A stretch of 26,831 nucleotides of DNA from Hirudo medicinalis (GCA_011800805.1 MPNW01000368.1:116695-143525), one strand, 5' to 3'; counted from the stretch's first letter, positions 11,236-21,838 are shown. The notes: a model not told the origin generated them from the sequence alone. Translations and numbers: made by a program.

Positions 11236-12101
11236 CTTTTACCCTAAAATAAGCCACTTTCAAATTCAGATGCGGGGGCCACTCGGAAGCCACGAAGAGG
11301 ATCCTGGCGCAACTTCCGATCAGTGCTCAGTCCTACAGTCACAGTCCTTACCTCGACTCGGCCCTGTTCAGTTTCGACGACAAGTGGGTCTCCGCCATGG
11401 AAAGACCGAAAACATCCGGAGATCATGCCATAAGGTTGTTCGAGTTTCATGCTTTTTTTGACGTTTTCAATAAATTGATTGTCGTTTAGACTTATAGTTG
11501 GGAAATTAATTCGTTTACTACTTTTTTACTAATGTTAATTTATAACAACATTAATGGTAATTAACTACTAATTGATTATTACCAATTAATAGTTATTATT
11601 AATTATTAGTAGTAATTACTTTTTAGTTATTTCTTCATTTTCCATTGCTGATTATGATCCTATTGCCCCATTGTTGTTTGTTTATCATCAGTGGTTGTAG
11701 ATAGTAAATAGTTGTTATTTGTGCATTGTTTTTTAGATCAACAAATCAAATGTTTTAACGTAAATTTCTGTCCTATAAATATTTAAAGTCAGCACTAAAA
11801 GTCATTTAGGAAATTTATCCCGATTACTCTTTCATTCTTTCGCAGGTTTTACTCGAGAGAATCGGGCTTGCTCAAGTTCAAAATATACACGGGGCTCTCC
11901 AAGACGTCCCTGGTCCCCGTGTCCACGAGGAGATTGGTGGCCTTCACCTTCCATCCCTTCGAGCCCTTTGCCATCAGCGTCCAGAGGACCCACTCCGAAT
12001 ACGTTTTCAACTTTCACGTGAGACACGAGTCTCAAAAAGAGGAAAGTGTTCGTCAACAACAGAACGTCGCGAGCGGCGGAACTGCGAACGACACGATTTA
12101 G
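8404..12101 (+). CDS. DET1: DET1 (de-etiolated homolog 1), CUL4-DDB1 ubiquitin ligase adaptor
   Basis: Family role: nuclear partner of DDB1 and DDA1 that, with COP1, directs CUL4-RBX1 to substrates such as c-Jun. Exons: 8404-8812, 9035-9146, 9417-9467, 9534-9747, 9931-10262, 10684-10920, 11270-11434, 11846-12101. All are GT-AG with matching phases, giving 1776 nt and 591 residues (human about 550). Conserved blocks in order: [130 protein letters not shown] and [20 protein letters not shown]. The ATG at 8404 is the first in the open frame and has G at -3 and +4. ATGs at 8428 and 8452 are alternatives, and 8452 gives a length closer to human. The C-terminus carries about 20 extra polar residues. 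Introns are small, the third only 66 bases. Five of seven introns are phase 2. Confidence 0.96.
10942..11003. repeat. GAT then AAT/AAC microsatellite in DET1 intron 6
   Basis: GATGATGAT array passing into AATAAT/AACAAT units, 20 bases after the donor of exon 10684-10920. Confidence 0.85.
11125..11235. repeat. (ATT)n microsatellite in DET1 intron 6
   Basis: Long, slightly interrupted ATT array that ends about 35 bases before the acceptor of exon 11270-11434. Confidence 0.9.
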
Positions 12102-12166
12102 AAATCCGGTGATGTGGATTTGTACGTTTGGAGGGAATATGAAATGTTTGTAAACATGTTTCCAGG

Positions 12167-12172
12167 TTTAAT
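12167..12172 (-). promoter_or_regulatory. Candidate poly(A) signal ATTAAA for the SH3BGRL-like gene
   Basis: On the minus strand ATTAAA lies about 200 bases after the stop at 12370. Its use would place cleavage near 12150, inside the DET1 3' UTR. Confidence 0.35.
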
Positions 12173-12200
12173 TTTATGTTTGTTGATGAAAAGTCTCTAA

Positions 12201-12206
12201 AATAAA
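12201..12206 (+). promoter_or_regulatory. Poly(A) signal AATAAA for DET1
   Basis: Canonical hexamer 100 bases after the DET1 TAG, followed by an A-rich stretch. It is the first canonical signal after the stop. Confidence 0.6.
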
Positions 12207-12369
12207 AAAAAACATCTCTAAAGTTTTCGTCGAAATGAAGAATTCTGAATTGATTGAGATTCGAATGTTCTGCGGAAATGCAGAATGTTGACGTTGACGT
12301 CACGTTTCGGGCGTTCAGACTCAAGCAAGAAAAAATGAATCTTCAGCTGAAGTCAATGAACATTGGAGC

Positions 12370-15300
12370 TCATTTTTCGTTTCTTGATGTCTTCAAAATG
12401 CTGGCCAACGAAGCCTCGGCCTTCCTGGAATCCCCTGGCAAATGCTTTCCAACTGAGCTGGTTTTACTACTGAATGGAGTTGCCTTTTTGGGGTCCAAAG
12501 TGCTTCCTTTGACAGATGCAAGATTCACGGTTTTGGGAATGCTCCTGTCGTACTTTGACTTTAGGGCCATTCTTCCCTTGAACAAGTCATCTGCAGAGAA
12601 TTTGGGCTTTCCGTCACTGACGGCCTCCTTGGTTGGGGCAGTGGTTCCGCTACTTGCTTTGCCAGAGCCCTTACTGGGACCGGGAGGTTTTGTGGTGGGT
12701 TTTGGGGTTGGTTTCAGTTTGGTTGAGGATCTGATGTCTGCTAATAAGGACTGTGGCAACTGGTGGGCACCCTCCGATGGTTTGGTGTTCGTCTTCAGGG
12801 ATGAGGAGAGTGGTGGTGGTGGTGGTGGTGGTGTATGAGTCGGTGGTGGAGGTGGTGGTGGTGGAGGTGGAGGTATATGAGTTGGTGGTGGTGGTGGTGG
12901 TGGTGGTGGTACGTGGGTAGATGGCGTCTTGATAGGGGAATCATTTGTCTTCTTGTCACCATTGAAGCCATCACGTGTCCGAGCAGTTGAGGAAGAATCA
13001 TGCTCCTGACTTTTCCCTTCTGCCTGCAATTTTTCCTCCCTTTCTTCGTCTTCGCTTTTATCGTTCGAAATGACAGCCTCGGCGTTAGGCTTCTTATCTC
13101 CCTTATTTTCGTTCGACATCTTCGCAGCAGTGGCATTTTGACAGATATTTCTGACTGTCTCCTCAACTTTTTCGGTTTCGTCACCGGTTCCTGATTTTCC
13201 TTCCGTTCTTGATTTTTCACATTTTTTGTCTTCGTTTCGTTCCGTGGATGAGGATTCCTGGTCGTCTTTCTTAGACTTTTTGGGTTCCTTGAGCTTTAAA
13301 AACTCCTCCAGTATTTCGTCTTCCAAAGCCATGCAAAATGCCGCATAATCCTGAAAAGGAAATTACGATTTAAAAAAACGGAAGCAGGATTAAAATGCAA
13401 GAAAATCTGTCATTTTTGTTTGTCTGCCTGATGTTAGGGTGGTTAAACATTTTCAAATTTAAAACCAAATAAATCCAATTTAAAAAATAAATGAAGAAGA
13501 ATTCCGTGACTCAAATAGCCTCGTGACATTTAACGCTTCCGACATCGGAAGGATTTTTGGAACGATTAAGATTTAAATTTATTTTATTATTGTGTCCTTT
13601 TTTGTTTTTTTTTTGTTTTTTTCAGAATTATTTTTTACAGCTTTTCGGTTGCCTAGCAACGGATTGGCACGGAATTCCAGTTCCTTGTCCGAGGTTCCTA
13701 ATTCATCTTCGCGGGGGTTGAACACAATTTATCGACTTCGTGACTTCAATTTAAAACTATTTAATTCAAATAGCATTGATTATTATTAATAAATCAATTA
13801 CTGGCATTAATTGACACTAATTAATAATTATTAACGGTAATTAACGGACAGCAATTTATTATCACTGAGGAATATTAAGAGTTTTAAAGGATTATTTTTA
13901 TCAGGGTTATCAAGGGATCGTCCACTGATTAAGTCAACAAGTTTAAGGTCATTTTTTTATCCCTCCATCCCTCTTGTCAACAACTGTCAGACTTTAAAAG
14001 ACCACCCATCAAAATTATGTAAAAAAAATTGACAACCCCCAGAATTTTATTTTTGCTTTATACTTTTTAAATTATATCTTATAACACTTTGAATTTGCGA
14101 CTATTTAATTTTTAAAGTAATTAAAATTATTGCTAAACTGAATTATTGTCAATTTTTTAATGTCACCTTCCCTCGGAAAAGTCAAATGTTTCTTGATTGT
14201 AACAACAGGCATATTATCTGATTCATCATCACCATCATTTTGTTGAACTGATAAACCAGACAAATCAACATCAGCTTCATCTAGCCATTCAGCTTTTAAA
14301 ATATCAGAATTTTCCTGCCAGATTCATTGGCTGCAATGCGTGGAGGTTGTGCTTCAGAAAATGATGAATTGCCACATCAATAACTTCTTGGTATCTTGGA
14401 TTTTCAACCGGTCACCATCCAGTCGTAAGAAGAACAAGTTTGACCAACTTATTTCTTCCATCCTTTTATTTTTATCAATTAAGCGAATTCTTCCAATTCA
14501 AGCAGTCTTGTAAGTTTGAAGTGACTTTGTAGTCCAGTCCTTGAGCATAGGCTGAAGACTTTAATTGGGGAATGCTTGCCTGACCTGATGGCTATGTAAG
14601 TTGGACCAGAATAAGCTACAGCTTCAGATTTCTAAGACCATCATTTTGAATAGACCGATGAAATGAGTTTTGTCTTTCTGCTGCAACACAGTCGTGATCT
14701 GGAAACACATCACGGTATTCAACAAAAGGTATATATCAGAAGGGAAGCCTGCTTGTTAGTTGCTATCAGTCTGTCAGTTTCCAGTATTCAAGAAAATGGA
14801 CATCGACGCCCGAAACCAAAGACAGTTGATAAAAAAAACTATTAAACTCAAATTTACAATTTGTAACCGTTTATAAAATTACTAATTACAATTACTAACA
14901 ATCACTAATTACAAATACTAGCTCTAATTTTATAAATTCATCCTTTACAAATTAGAAAATAAAAATAAAAATAGCACTGTTGACGTCAAATAATCTTAAA
15001 CTCCTCCACCCCTTGTCATGGATTGTCAAACTCTTCAAGCCCCCTTATTTTGTGGACGTAATTAATGGACGACCCCTAAGGTAATTTGCTTTTGAAAGTA
15101 AACTTGATTTTTTAATGTTTAAAATTCTTGCTTCTCAATATATTTTTTCAAAATGATCAAAAAATATTTTTAGATTTTATAATGTAATTCTTAAATTAAA
15201 TTTTTAATTCTTAAATTTTATTAAATAAAATATATTCTAAAATACAAATTTTTAAATTGCAAAAGGATAACACGAATGAGAATCATTTTGTTAAAACAAA

Positions 15301-18052
15301 TCAAGAGAATTATTTTGCATAAAACCCACGCAGTAAACGTCATCTACTCGTAAATATTTTGATTGAAATCAATGAACAACACATTCATGTTGCTTTGTTT
15401 TGAATTTAATTGCATTAAATTTTGAATTTAAAGTCGAACAGAACAAAATTAAATTGTGGAAAGAAAGTTCTTAAATGACGTCAGAAATTGTCGTCTGCTC
15501 TTTATTTCTTTTCGGCGGGAAAATATCTAGCGATACAAGAGAACAATTGGAAAAAGAGGGTTTTGTTGGGACAGTGTAATTATTTGTCACAATAATTATG
15601 TGGTTAATTATAATTATGTGATTAATTATAATTATGTGATTAATTATGATTATGTGATTAATTATGATTATGTGGTTAATTATAATTATGTGATTAATTA
15701 TAATTATGTGGTTAATTATGATTATGTAACAATAATAATAATAATAATAATATTAATAACAATAATAATAATGATTTAAAAAAAACAATATTGTTAATTA
15801 AGATTAAGCATTTAATCAAGTCTATTCAAGTAAAAATATATTATATAATTAATAAATAATTTAGTTACTTAAATATTACATTTGAAAAACAAAACACATC
15901 AATAGGTCAATAATTGCATTTATCTGACAAATTCAATTAACAGTTCCAACGCAATAAAAAAGTTTATGAAAACAAGTCAGAATAAAATTTAATGTTTCAA
16001 TTTCATTTATTTTTAGTGAAAATATTTTTAATTATTCAGAACCATCAAGAGGTCTCACTCAATTCGAGTGAATCGATGTTCATCCATTGCAAACATTCTT
16101 TGCTGGTTGGATGGATGGATGGATGGATGGATGGATGGATGGATGACTGTTTGGCTTGATGTTGAAAGATGCTTTTGCGGTTGTGGCAACTGTCGTAATG
16201 TGTCGTGTTCGCAACCCATCCTTGTGCACTCCAGGGAGCGCCCTCGGCTAGGGACGCTAGATAAATATTTGAGCGATTAAAAACTGCCTTCACATCCTTC
16301 CCGGATTCGTAAGGCACTCAGAAGATCGTCTAAAATACAACAAACACAACATTAACCTGTTGTAAATAATTAAGGGTAATTGTTCAGTAAATGGAAATTG
16401 TTCGATGGGAGTAGCAGGAGGTTATGAGATTATGCTGCAAGATTCTCCAGTTTTATAGGCCCCCCAGGACTTCTGGGACGCGGAATTAATGGATGTTTAG
16501 ACGAAAATACATAAATTATTGTCGAATTAAATCACTTGAAACGCGACCAGGAAAAGTATTTTTGAAAAATATTACCTTTTTAAGAAGTTTTGAAAACCAA
16601 TTTCAAGGTTTTGTATTTTTTTTTGTATTTTGTATTTTTTGAGAATATTGACCAAACAAAATGCCACACGAATTGAGAAAAGACATCAATTTTTGAGGAT
16701 GTTATTTCAAATTTGTTGCTTCGATTTGTTGTGAAATGAAATTGAAATCAGTGCCAATAAAAGTGTTAAAAGTGTCAAATTATTTTTGAGGTTTGGATTT
16801 TAAAACTAAACTTCGGTTTTGGTGATGTCAAAGCGATGGTGAGTTAGATCAGGCATGACCAACCAATCAACCACGACCAAGATTGTGGTGATGATGCGAA
16901 GCACGTTTTATTCTGAATTATTTATAAAGTGCCTTAAATTCAATAATTTCTTTTTACATTTTATTAAAAATAAAAGTCGACCGAATTCTCGGAATAATTT
17001 TTCATTTGTTTGCTTTTTCTCTGAAATTAATTTGAAAACCGAACAAAAGGTACAAATATAAGTTTCCTTAAAAATTTCATAAAAACTAAAACTGACAACT
17101 TAGTTGATGAAAACCACAAAAACAAGACAAGAATTTCATGAAATGCAAAAAATAAATTAGAAAATTTATCAAATTAACTCAGAATTATTCGATCCATTCG
17201 CTGCTAAATTTAGTTTCTCTCTTAATGTTTAATTCCACCAAATTGTTTTATTTAATCGTGAATGATTTTAAATTCAGTTTAATTCTAAAATCATTGCTTA
17301 TTTTTAATAAATCAATAATACATCAATTAATTCATTTGAATTAATATAATATTCAATTAATATAAAATCCTAATCGACTCACCCCGCAATAATCGTTGCC
17401 ATTAAAAATCTGTGGCGGAGGTTTTGGATTGCCCATCATGAGGACACGAAGTTCCCTCTTGTCAGAGGCATTCGTCGCAAGATCAGCCACCGTGTGGGCG
17501 ATCTGTCTTGCCTCCAAACATTGAATGACACGCTGCTGACGCAACTTGATCTGAAATGAAATCGATGATGCAACTCTTTCACAGGTCTCTCAATTTGGGT
17601 TTTGAACTGAGTGGTCAATCAATCAACCTGTTAATTATTCAGCTATTGTTTTTTGTTGTTGTTTTTTCAATCAGACCTCATTCAATCAGCTGAATTCAAT
17701 TAGTTGAACATTCAGGGTATCTTTCAGGGTAAAGTTTTAAACTTGGCAAATATCGATTTCCGTGATTCTGATTATTTTAAGATTCATATGTTTTATATAT
17801 TTTTTTTGTATTTTAAGATTCATTTTATGTTAGTCTTCACGTTGAACAACAAAAGCACTCTTGCGATGATTCCAGTGAAAATTGAACACACAAAATTACA
17901 AATTAAATGAAGCCCAGTAACCTGAATTTAGTGAAATACATTCATCAACATTTTCGATAATTATAATAAAATAATGCAGAAATTACTTCTTTGTCGAGAG
18001 AAACCGAAGAAACAAAAACTTTAATTTTCCCTTTCGAGAACGGCAGTGACAT
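12370..18052 (-). CDS. SH3BGRL-family thioredoxin-like protein with polyproline and WH2-like C-terminal tail
   Basis: Exons on the minus strand: 18052-17987 ([20 protein letters not shown]...), 17550-17383, 13350-12370. Introns are GT-AG and phase 0, giving 404 residues plus TGA. Residues 8-100 match SH3BGRL/SH3[60 protein letters not shown]. As in that family the CxxC redox motif is missing (SSVS in its place). PPQIF (67-71) keeps the PPxxF/SH3-binding core. Most vertebrate members end soon after this domain or have a Glu-rich tail. Here residues 101-225 are Lys/Glu/Ser-rich, 226-258 hold three polyproline blocks of 9, 11 and 7 prolines separated by TH-hydrophobic, and 279-293 read [15 protein letters not shown], a good WH2 consensus (LLxxI...LKxT). 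The rest is basic and Pro/Ser-rich. The domain assignment is firm. An actin role is inference from the motifs. Confidence 0.9.
13914..15076. mobile_element. DNA transposon remnant with terminal inverted repeats, in intron 2 of the SH3BGRL-like gene
   Basis: The left end reads GGGATCGTCCACTGATTAAG and the right end, reverse-complemented, GGGGTCGTCCATTAATTACG. The two match at about 16 of 20 positions, and weaker similarity (GTCAACA against GTCCACA) follows. TAA sits just after the right end and CAA just before the left, so a trinucleotide target duplication is possible but not intact. The 1.16 kb interior has minus-strand coding traces. The ends recall PIF/Harbinger-type elements (GGG starts, TWA targets), but the superfamily is not settled. 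Confidence 0.6.
14105..14323 (-). pseudogene. Decayed coding fragment inside the TIR element
   Basis: A 72-codon open minus-strand stretch with no Met start reads [20 protein letters not shown], then an acidic D/E/N run and [18 protein letters not shown]. Its composition is protein-like and unlike the AT-rich surroundings, but stops bound it on both sides. The flanking 14330-14830 has similar complexity without an intact frame. Probably what is left of a transposon protein. I do not recognise its family. Confidence 0.4.
15592..15755. repeat. 18-base minisatellite (about 7.5 copies) followed by AAT microsatellite
   Basis: The unit ATTATGTGRTTAATTATR is repeated with G/A variation at two positions to about 15727. 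AATAAT units follow to 15755. It lies in intron 2 of the SH3BGRL-like gene. Confidence 0.92.
16108..16144. repeat. (GGAT)n microsatellite
   Basis: About nine GGAT/TGGA units next to dispersed-repeat copy 2, as is common at retroposon tails. Confidence 0.9.
16193..16319 (-). repeat. Dispersed repeat family, copy 2 (SINE- or LINE-tail-like)
   Basis: The reverse complement aligns with 2368-2484 (shared GTTGCGAACACGACAC, TTTAATCGC, GAAGGCA and GCCTTA blocks). It is GC-rich in an AT-rich intron and continues toward the GGAT array at 16108-16144 on its 3' side. Two diverged copies in 14 kb show an interspersed family. Confidence 0.72.
16324..17382. other. AT-rich intron sequence, nothing recognised
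   Basis: Part of intron 2 of the SH3BGRL-like gene. It shows poly-T runs and AT-rich low complexity but no exon, RNA gene or clear transposon. A short GC-richer patch (about 16455-16485, CCCCCCAGGACTTCTGGG) is the only contrast. Confidence 0.5.
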
Positions 18053-18261
18053 GCTGAGTGGAAAATTATTGTAAATTATTTTAAATTGCTTTAAATTGCG
18101 CACATTAAAAACATTTAGTGGTTAATTGTTGAGAATTACAAGAATCATTGCAGGGTAATTTATATCGGCCTCATACTAAAACCTCACGCACTAAAAATAA
18201 GTTTTATCGTTAATATAAATTAAATTGTCGAAATGTAATACTCTGACGTAATTCTAACATA

Positions 18262-18375
18262 ATTCAGTATTAACTGAATAAACAGATATTAACTGAGTGA
18301 ACAAATTTTAACTGAATAAACAAAGAGTAACTAAACAAACAAATTTTAACTGAGTAAGCAAGTATTAACTGAATT
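18262..18375. repeat. Degenerate about 20-base tandem repeat (TTAACTGAATAAACAAA-like)
   Basis: Five to six imperfect units sharing TTAACTGARTRARC, about 210 bases upstream of the SH3BGRL-like start codon. Confidence 0.75.
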
Positions 18376-18886
18376 CATAAACCAACAAATTGGTTAGCTG
18401 ACTATTTCCATCTATAATTATTTGAATTTTAAGGTTTGAAATTAAATTGTGAATACACGAAACTACTTGATTAAATGATAACATGAATTATTAAAATAAA
18501 CATTAACATATTAATTGAACAAATTTAAAAGTAATTACATGAAAACAATCAATAAAGAACCTTCAAAAGTTGGTAAAAAAAAATTCCAAGTAACACTCTG
18601 TTGTTGATTTCATCCACAAATCCTCAAACACTCTTCAAGAACTTCCATACCTAGGCTCAGGTGGGCATCAATAACAACAATAATAACGATAATAATAATG
18701 AGAAGAAGAGTAATAAAGCAGAATAAATTTTAATAATAATGATGACTTTTGCATCATCGAATTAATGGCTTTATTGACATTACAACATTACAAATATTAC
18801 CACTACATTAAAAACATTAATGTCTTTATGATAAAGTAATTGAAAAGATAATGCAAGTAACAGCAACACCAACAAGAATAACTCAC

Positions 18887-18985
18887 GTTGTGCTGGAATT
18901 TGCGTAGGAGTTCAGATGTTGTTGTTGTTGTTGTTGTTGTTGTTTGAGCAGCAGGAAGAGGTGGAACAACTCAGCTTACAGCTGA
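18887..18985 (-). other. Possible upstream (5' UTR or N-terminal) exon of the SH3BGRL-like gene, 5' boundary unknown
   Basis: On the minus strand a strong donor, GTGAGT (18886-18881), follows a CAA-rich stretch. A matching acceptor TTTTCCACTCAG ends at 18054, one base before the ATG codon at 18052. Joined at 18887/18053 the frame stays open across the junction. It reads a poly-Gln run, then HLNSYANSSTT, into MSLPFSKG. Upstream it meets TAA (about 18980) with no Met, so the exon is either 5' UTR or needs another exon for its start. Confidence 0.35.
18916..18953. repeat. (TTG)n microsatellite
   Basis: Nine TGT units, which read CAA on the minus strand. They lie within the possible upstream exon of the SH3BGRL-like gene. 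Confidence 0.9.
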
Positions 18986-19473
18986 GGTGCTCGGATGATC
19001 TTGAGTTTCTGCTTGCTGTTGCTTACGTTGTGAGATGTTTCGTGGAGTCGAAGGGATTGAGAGATTTCAATCAATCAATCGATTGAAATCAACCATGCAC
19101 TTAAATGAAATAAACCAGCCAATCGATTGAAATCAACCATGCAATTGATTGAACCAGGACAATTCGAAACAAATTAATAAACAGACGTAAAGATTTGCCG
19201 TGGTTTTTTAAAATCAATAAATCATCTTTAAGTCAAAGTAAAACAACCACTGAACCAACGAATTATCTTTCAATTAAATCGATCCAATATTTTAAAATAT
19301 TTTAAAGTTTATTTTAAAGTTTATTTTAAAGTATTTTGACTGATGGAGAAGTTGAAAATGAAAAATTACTTCATTATTTCGAACTCCCAGCGCTGGAGAA
19401 TTTCAGCATTTTAGATATGAAAATGTTTGATGACCAAATATTAAATGTAACAAAAAATTATTAGATAAAATAA

Positions 19474-19677
19474 TTAGTAAATAATAAATTTATTATTAAA
19501 TCATTAAATAATAAATTTATTATTAAATCATTAAATAATAAATTTATTATTAAATCATTAAATAATAAATGTATTATATAATCATTAAATAATAAATTTA
19601 TTATTAAATCATTAAATAATAAATGTATTATTAAATCATTAAATAATAAATGTATTATTAAATCATTAAATAATATA
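19474..19677. repeat. 27-base minisatellite with palindromic core, about 7 copies
   Basis: The unit is built from ATCATT and the AATAATAAATTTATTATT palindrome. Several copies carry one T-to-G change in the centre that breaks the perfect palindrome (AAATG). It contains almost no G or C. Confidence 0.93.
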
Positions 19678-19887
19678 ATTAATCACCGTTAAGAAATTAG
19701 GTTTAGAATGCAAATGATTTGAGACCCGAAAACCCTTTCTTGATTATTGTTTATTAAAATGTAAATAATATATTAATCCCATGAATTGGTTATTTCATCA
19801 ACTTGATCGATGGAATGGTAGGACAACCTCAGCTTGAAATCTGAAAACAGGTGAGTGAAAGAGTTAAAGAGACATTCATGACGAATG

Positions 19888-19985
19888 TCAACAAATAACA
19901 ACAAATGCCATCAAATAACAACAAATGTCATCAAATAACAACAAATAGCAACAAATGTCATCAAATAACAACAAATGTCAACAAA
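19888..19985. repeat. About 21-base tandem repeat (AAATAACAACAAATGTCATC)
   Basis: Four to five units with small changes (GCCATC, GTCATC, GTCAAC), ending in AACAAAAAGAG. Confidence 0.88.
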
Positions 19986-19989
19986 AAGA

Positions 19990-21270
19990 GGGAGTGTCAT
20001 TTGGATTTGAAACGTGATCAGAAACTGAAAGAAAGATTTTCCAACTGAAATGACGGATGGAATGTCGTTTCAACAACATTCGCAATCATTTGAAAATCAT
20101 TTCCAACAAATTGACATTCGAAATCATTTGAAAACTGCCATCAAAACCACCTCGGAACTTCCAAGCCACCATTAAATTGACGCCTGAGGCTTTTTGAGGC
20201 TTTAAAAATTTGAACTTTCCTCATTGAAATGAATGAATTTAAATCAAAATGAATTTTATAAAGCAATTTTGAAGTGAAATTAATAATTTTGAAATAAAAA
20301 ATAGAAATCAAAAGTAAAAGAAAATAAGCAGATTTTCTTCAGAAAATTCAAGTTATAATGTTTTCTTTTACACGTCCAATTAAGACATTCCTTCATCTTG
20401 AAAGGTGTTGAGAGAAACTCCAGTTTAAACGAAGCCAATCAAATGAACAGGTTGAGAACTTTCGGTAAATCAAATCCTAAATTGTTTTCTTGTTTTAAAG
20501 AGTGAAAAATCCCAGAAATTTTTTCTGAAGAAACAGAAACGAAACCGAAATGAAAAATGTGAAAGTGAAAGGAATATTTTCCGCTCAGTGGCTTAAATTT
20601 TACAATTAGATTTTCAATGTTCTTAAAGTTTCCAGGTTTCTTTGGTTTCCTGGGATCAATCCTGATGATGATGCCTCAGAGTTTGATTCACTCGTTAAGC
20701 CCCTTGGACAGAAATAATATGTCAATTTAAATATTTATCTTGAATCACATTAAAATTAAATAATAAATTAACATTAAAATTAAAAAATAAATTAACATTA
20801 AACATTAATTATACAAAATAAACAATAGTGATAAATATAAACATTGATTCAAAAATAACTTTTCATGATTTATGGAAATAATTTTTTTCAATCTAGTACT
20901 CAGATATTAAAGATGTTTTATTGAAATTATTAATTTTTCTTGGTAGTTTATTGCAATTTATTTCATTTATTGAGACAAATCTCTTCTTCTTAGCTAAAGT
21001 TCAAAATTAAATATTATAATTAAGTCATCATGTCAAAACGGACCACCGCATCTCATTCAATCAACTATTAATATTCATGGACATCGAAATAAAATATCAA
21101 TTTTAAAAAAAATTCTTCAAAATAAACTCCACGTTGATTCCGTGGAAGCGTTGCATAATTGAAGGAGAAGCTGCAGGATTTATTTCCACTTCCTGGCAAA
21201 TTAGGATCTTTAATGAAACCAACCTGTGACAGATATGCTGCTTTGTTCTCAAGATTTTCTCATTTTTCGA
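19990..21270. other. AT-rich intergenic DNA, nothing recognised
   Basis: No conserved protein block, RNA gene or long repeat was seen on either strand. Short direct repeats such as ATTAACATTAAAATTAAA (about 20760-20800) occur. Confidence 0.5.
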
Positions 21271-21280
21271 TGTAATTCTT

Positions 21281-21475
21281 ATTTTCAATATTTTTCTTAT
21301 TTTTCAATATTGTTCTTATTTTTCAATATTGTTCTTATTTTTCAATATTGTTCTTATTTTTCAATATTGTTCTTATTTTTCAATATTGTTCTTATTTTTC
21401 AATATTGTTCTTATTTTTCAATATTTTTCTTATTTTTCAATATTGTTCTTATTTTTCAATATTTTCTTATTTTCA
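21281..21475. repeat. 20-base minisatellite (TTCTTATTTTTCAATATTGT), about 10 copies
   Basis: Near-perfect units. Most vary only at the GT/TT of ATTGT. Because 20 is not a multiple of three, all three plus frames cycle through the same repeated hydrophobic peptide. The long apparent reading frames here are products of the repeat. Confidence 0.95.
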
Positions 21476-21838
21476 GTTGATCGAACGCAACTGTTGAACA
21501 TCGTGTTTCAATTTCAGAGTTTCTTCGTCAATTGCACTTAATTGTCATTAATTAACATAACTCATTTCATTGAGACAAATCAATGGTTTCAAAAATATAA
21601 AATGTTCCTATTCATTTTAGATTTTACAAATTTTAATATCAAATAATTAAACAGCATTTAAGGTAAATATTAATAAGAAATAATAATTAGTTAACATTTA
21701 ATTGATCTTTAATATTGTTAAAACCTTGGAAATAAGGCATTAATTAATTTTTGTAGTTAAGTTTATATTAACTAGGTTTATTATTGTTGTATTTAGAATC
21801 TTTCCAGGGCTACCTCTACGGTCGTGATTAAGGTTTTT

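Noticed and set aside
12254..12838. A 194-residue plus-strand frame with a Gly-rich end
   Set aside because: It is the antisense shadow of the last SH3BGRL-like exon. The Gly run is the complement of the proline codons.
16045..16317. 90-residue minus-strand frame with an Ile-His-Pro-Ser repeat
   Set aside because: It reads through the dispersed repeat and the GGAT microsatellite. The repeat aligns with 2368-2484 as DNA, not as a conserved protein.
19474..19985. CRISPR-like array
   Set aside because: Units are directly adjacent tandem repeats without unique spacers, in a spliced eukaryotic genome.
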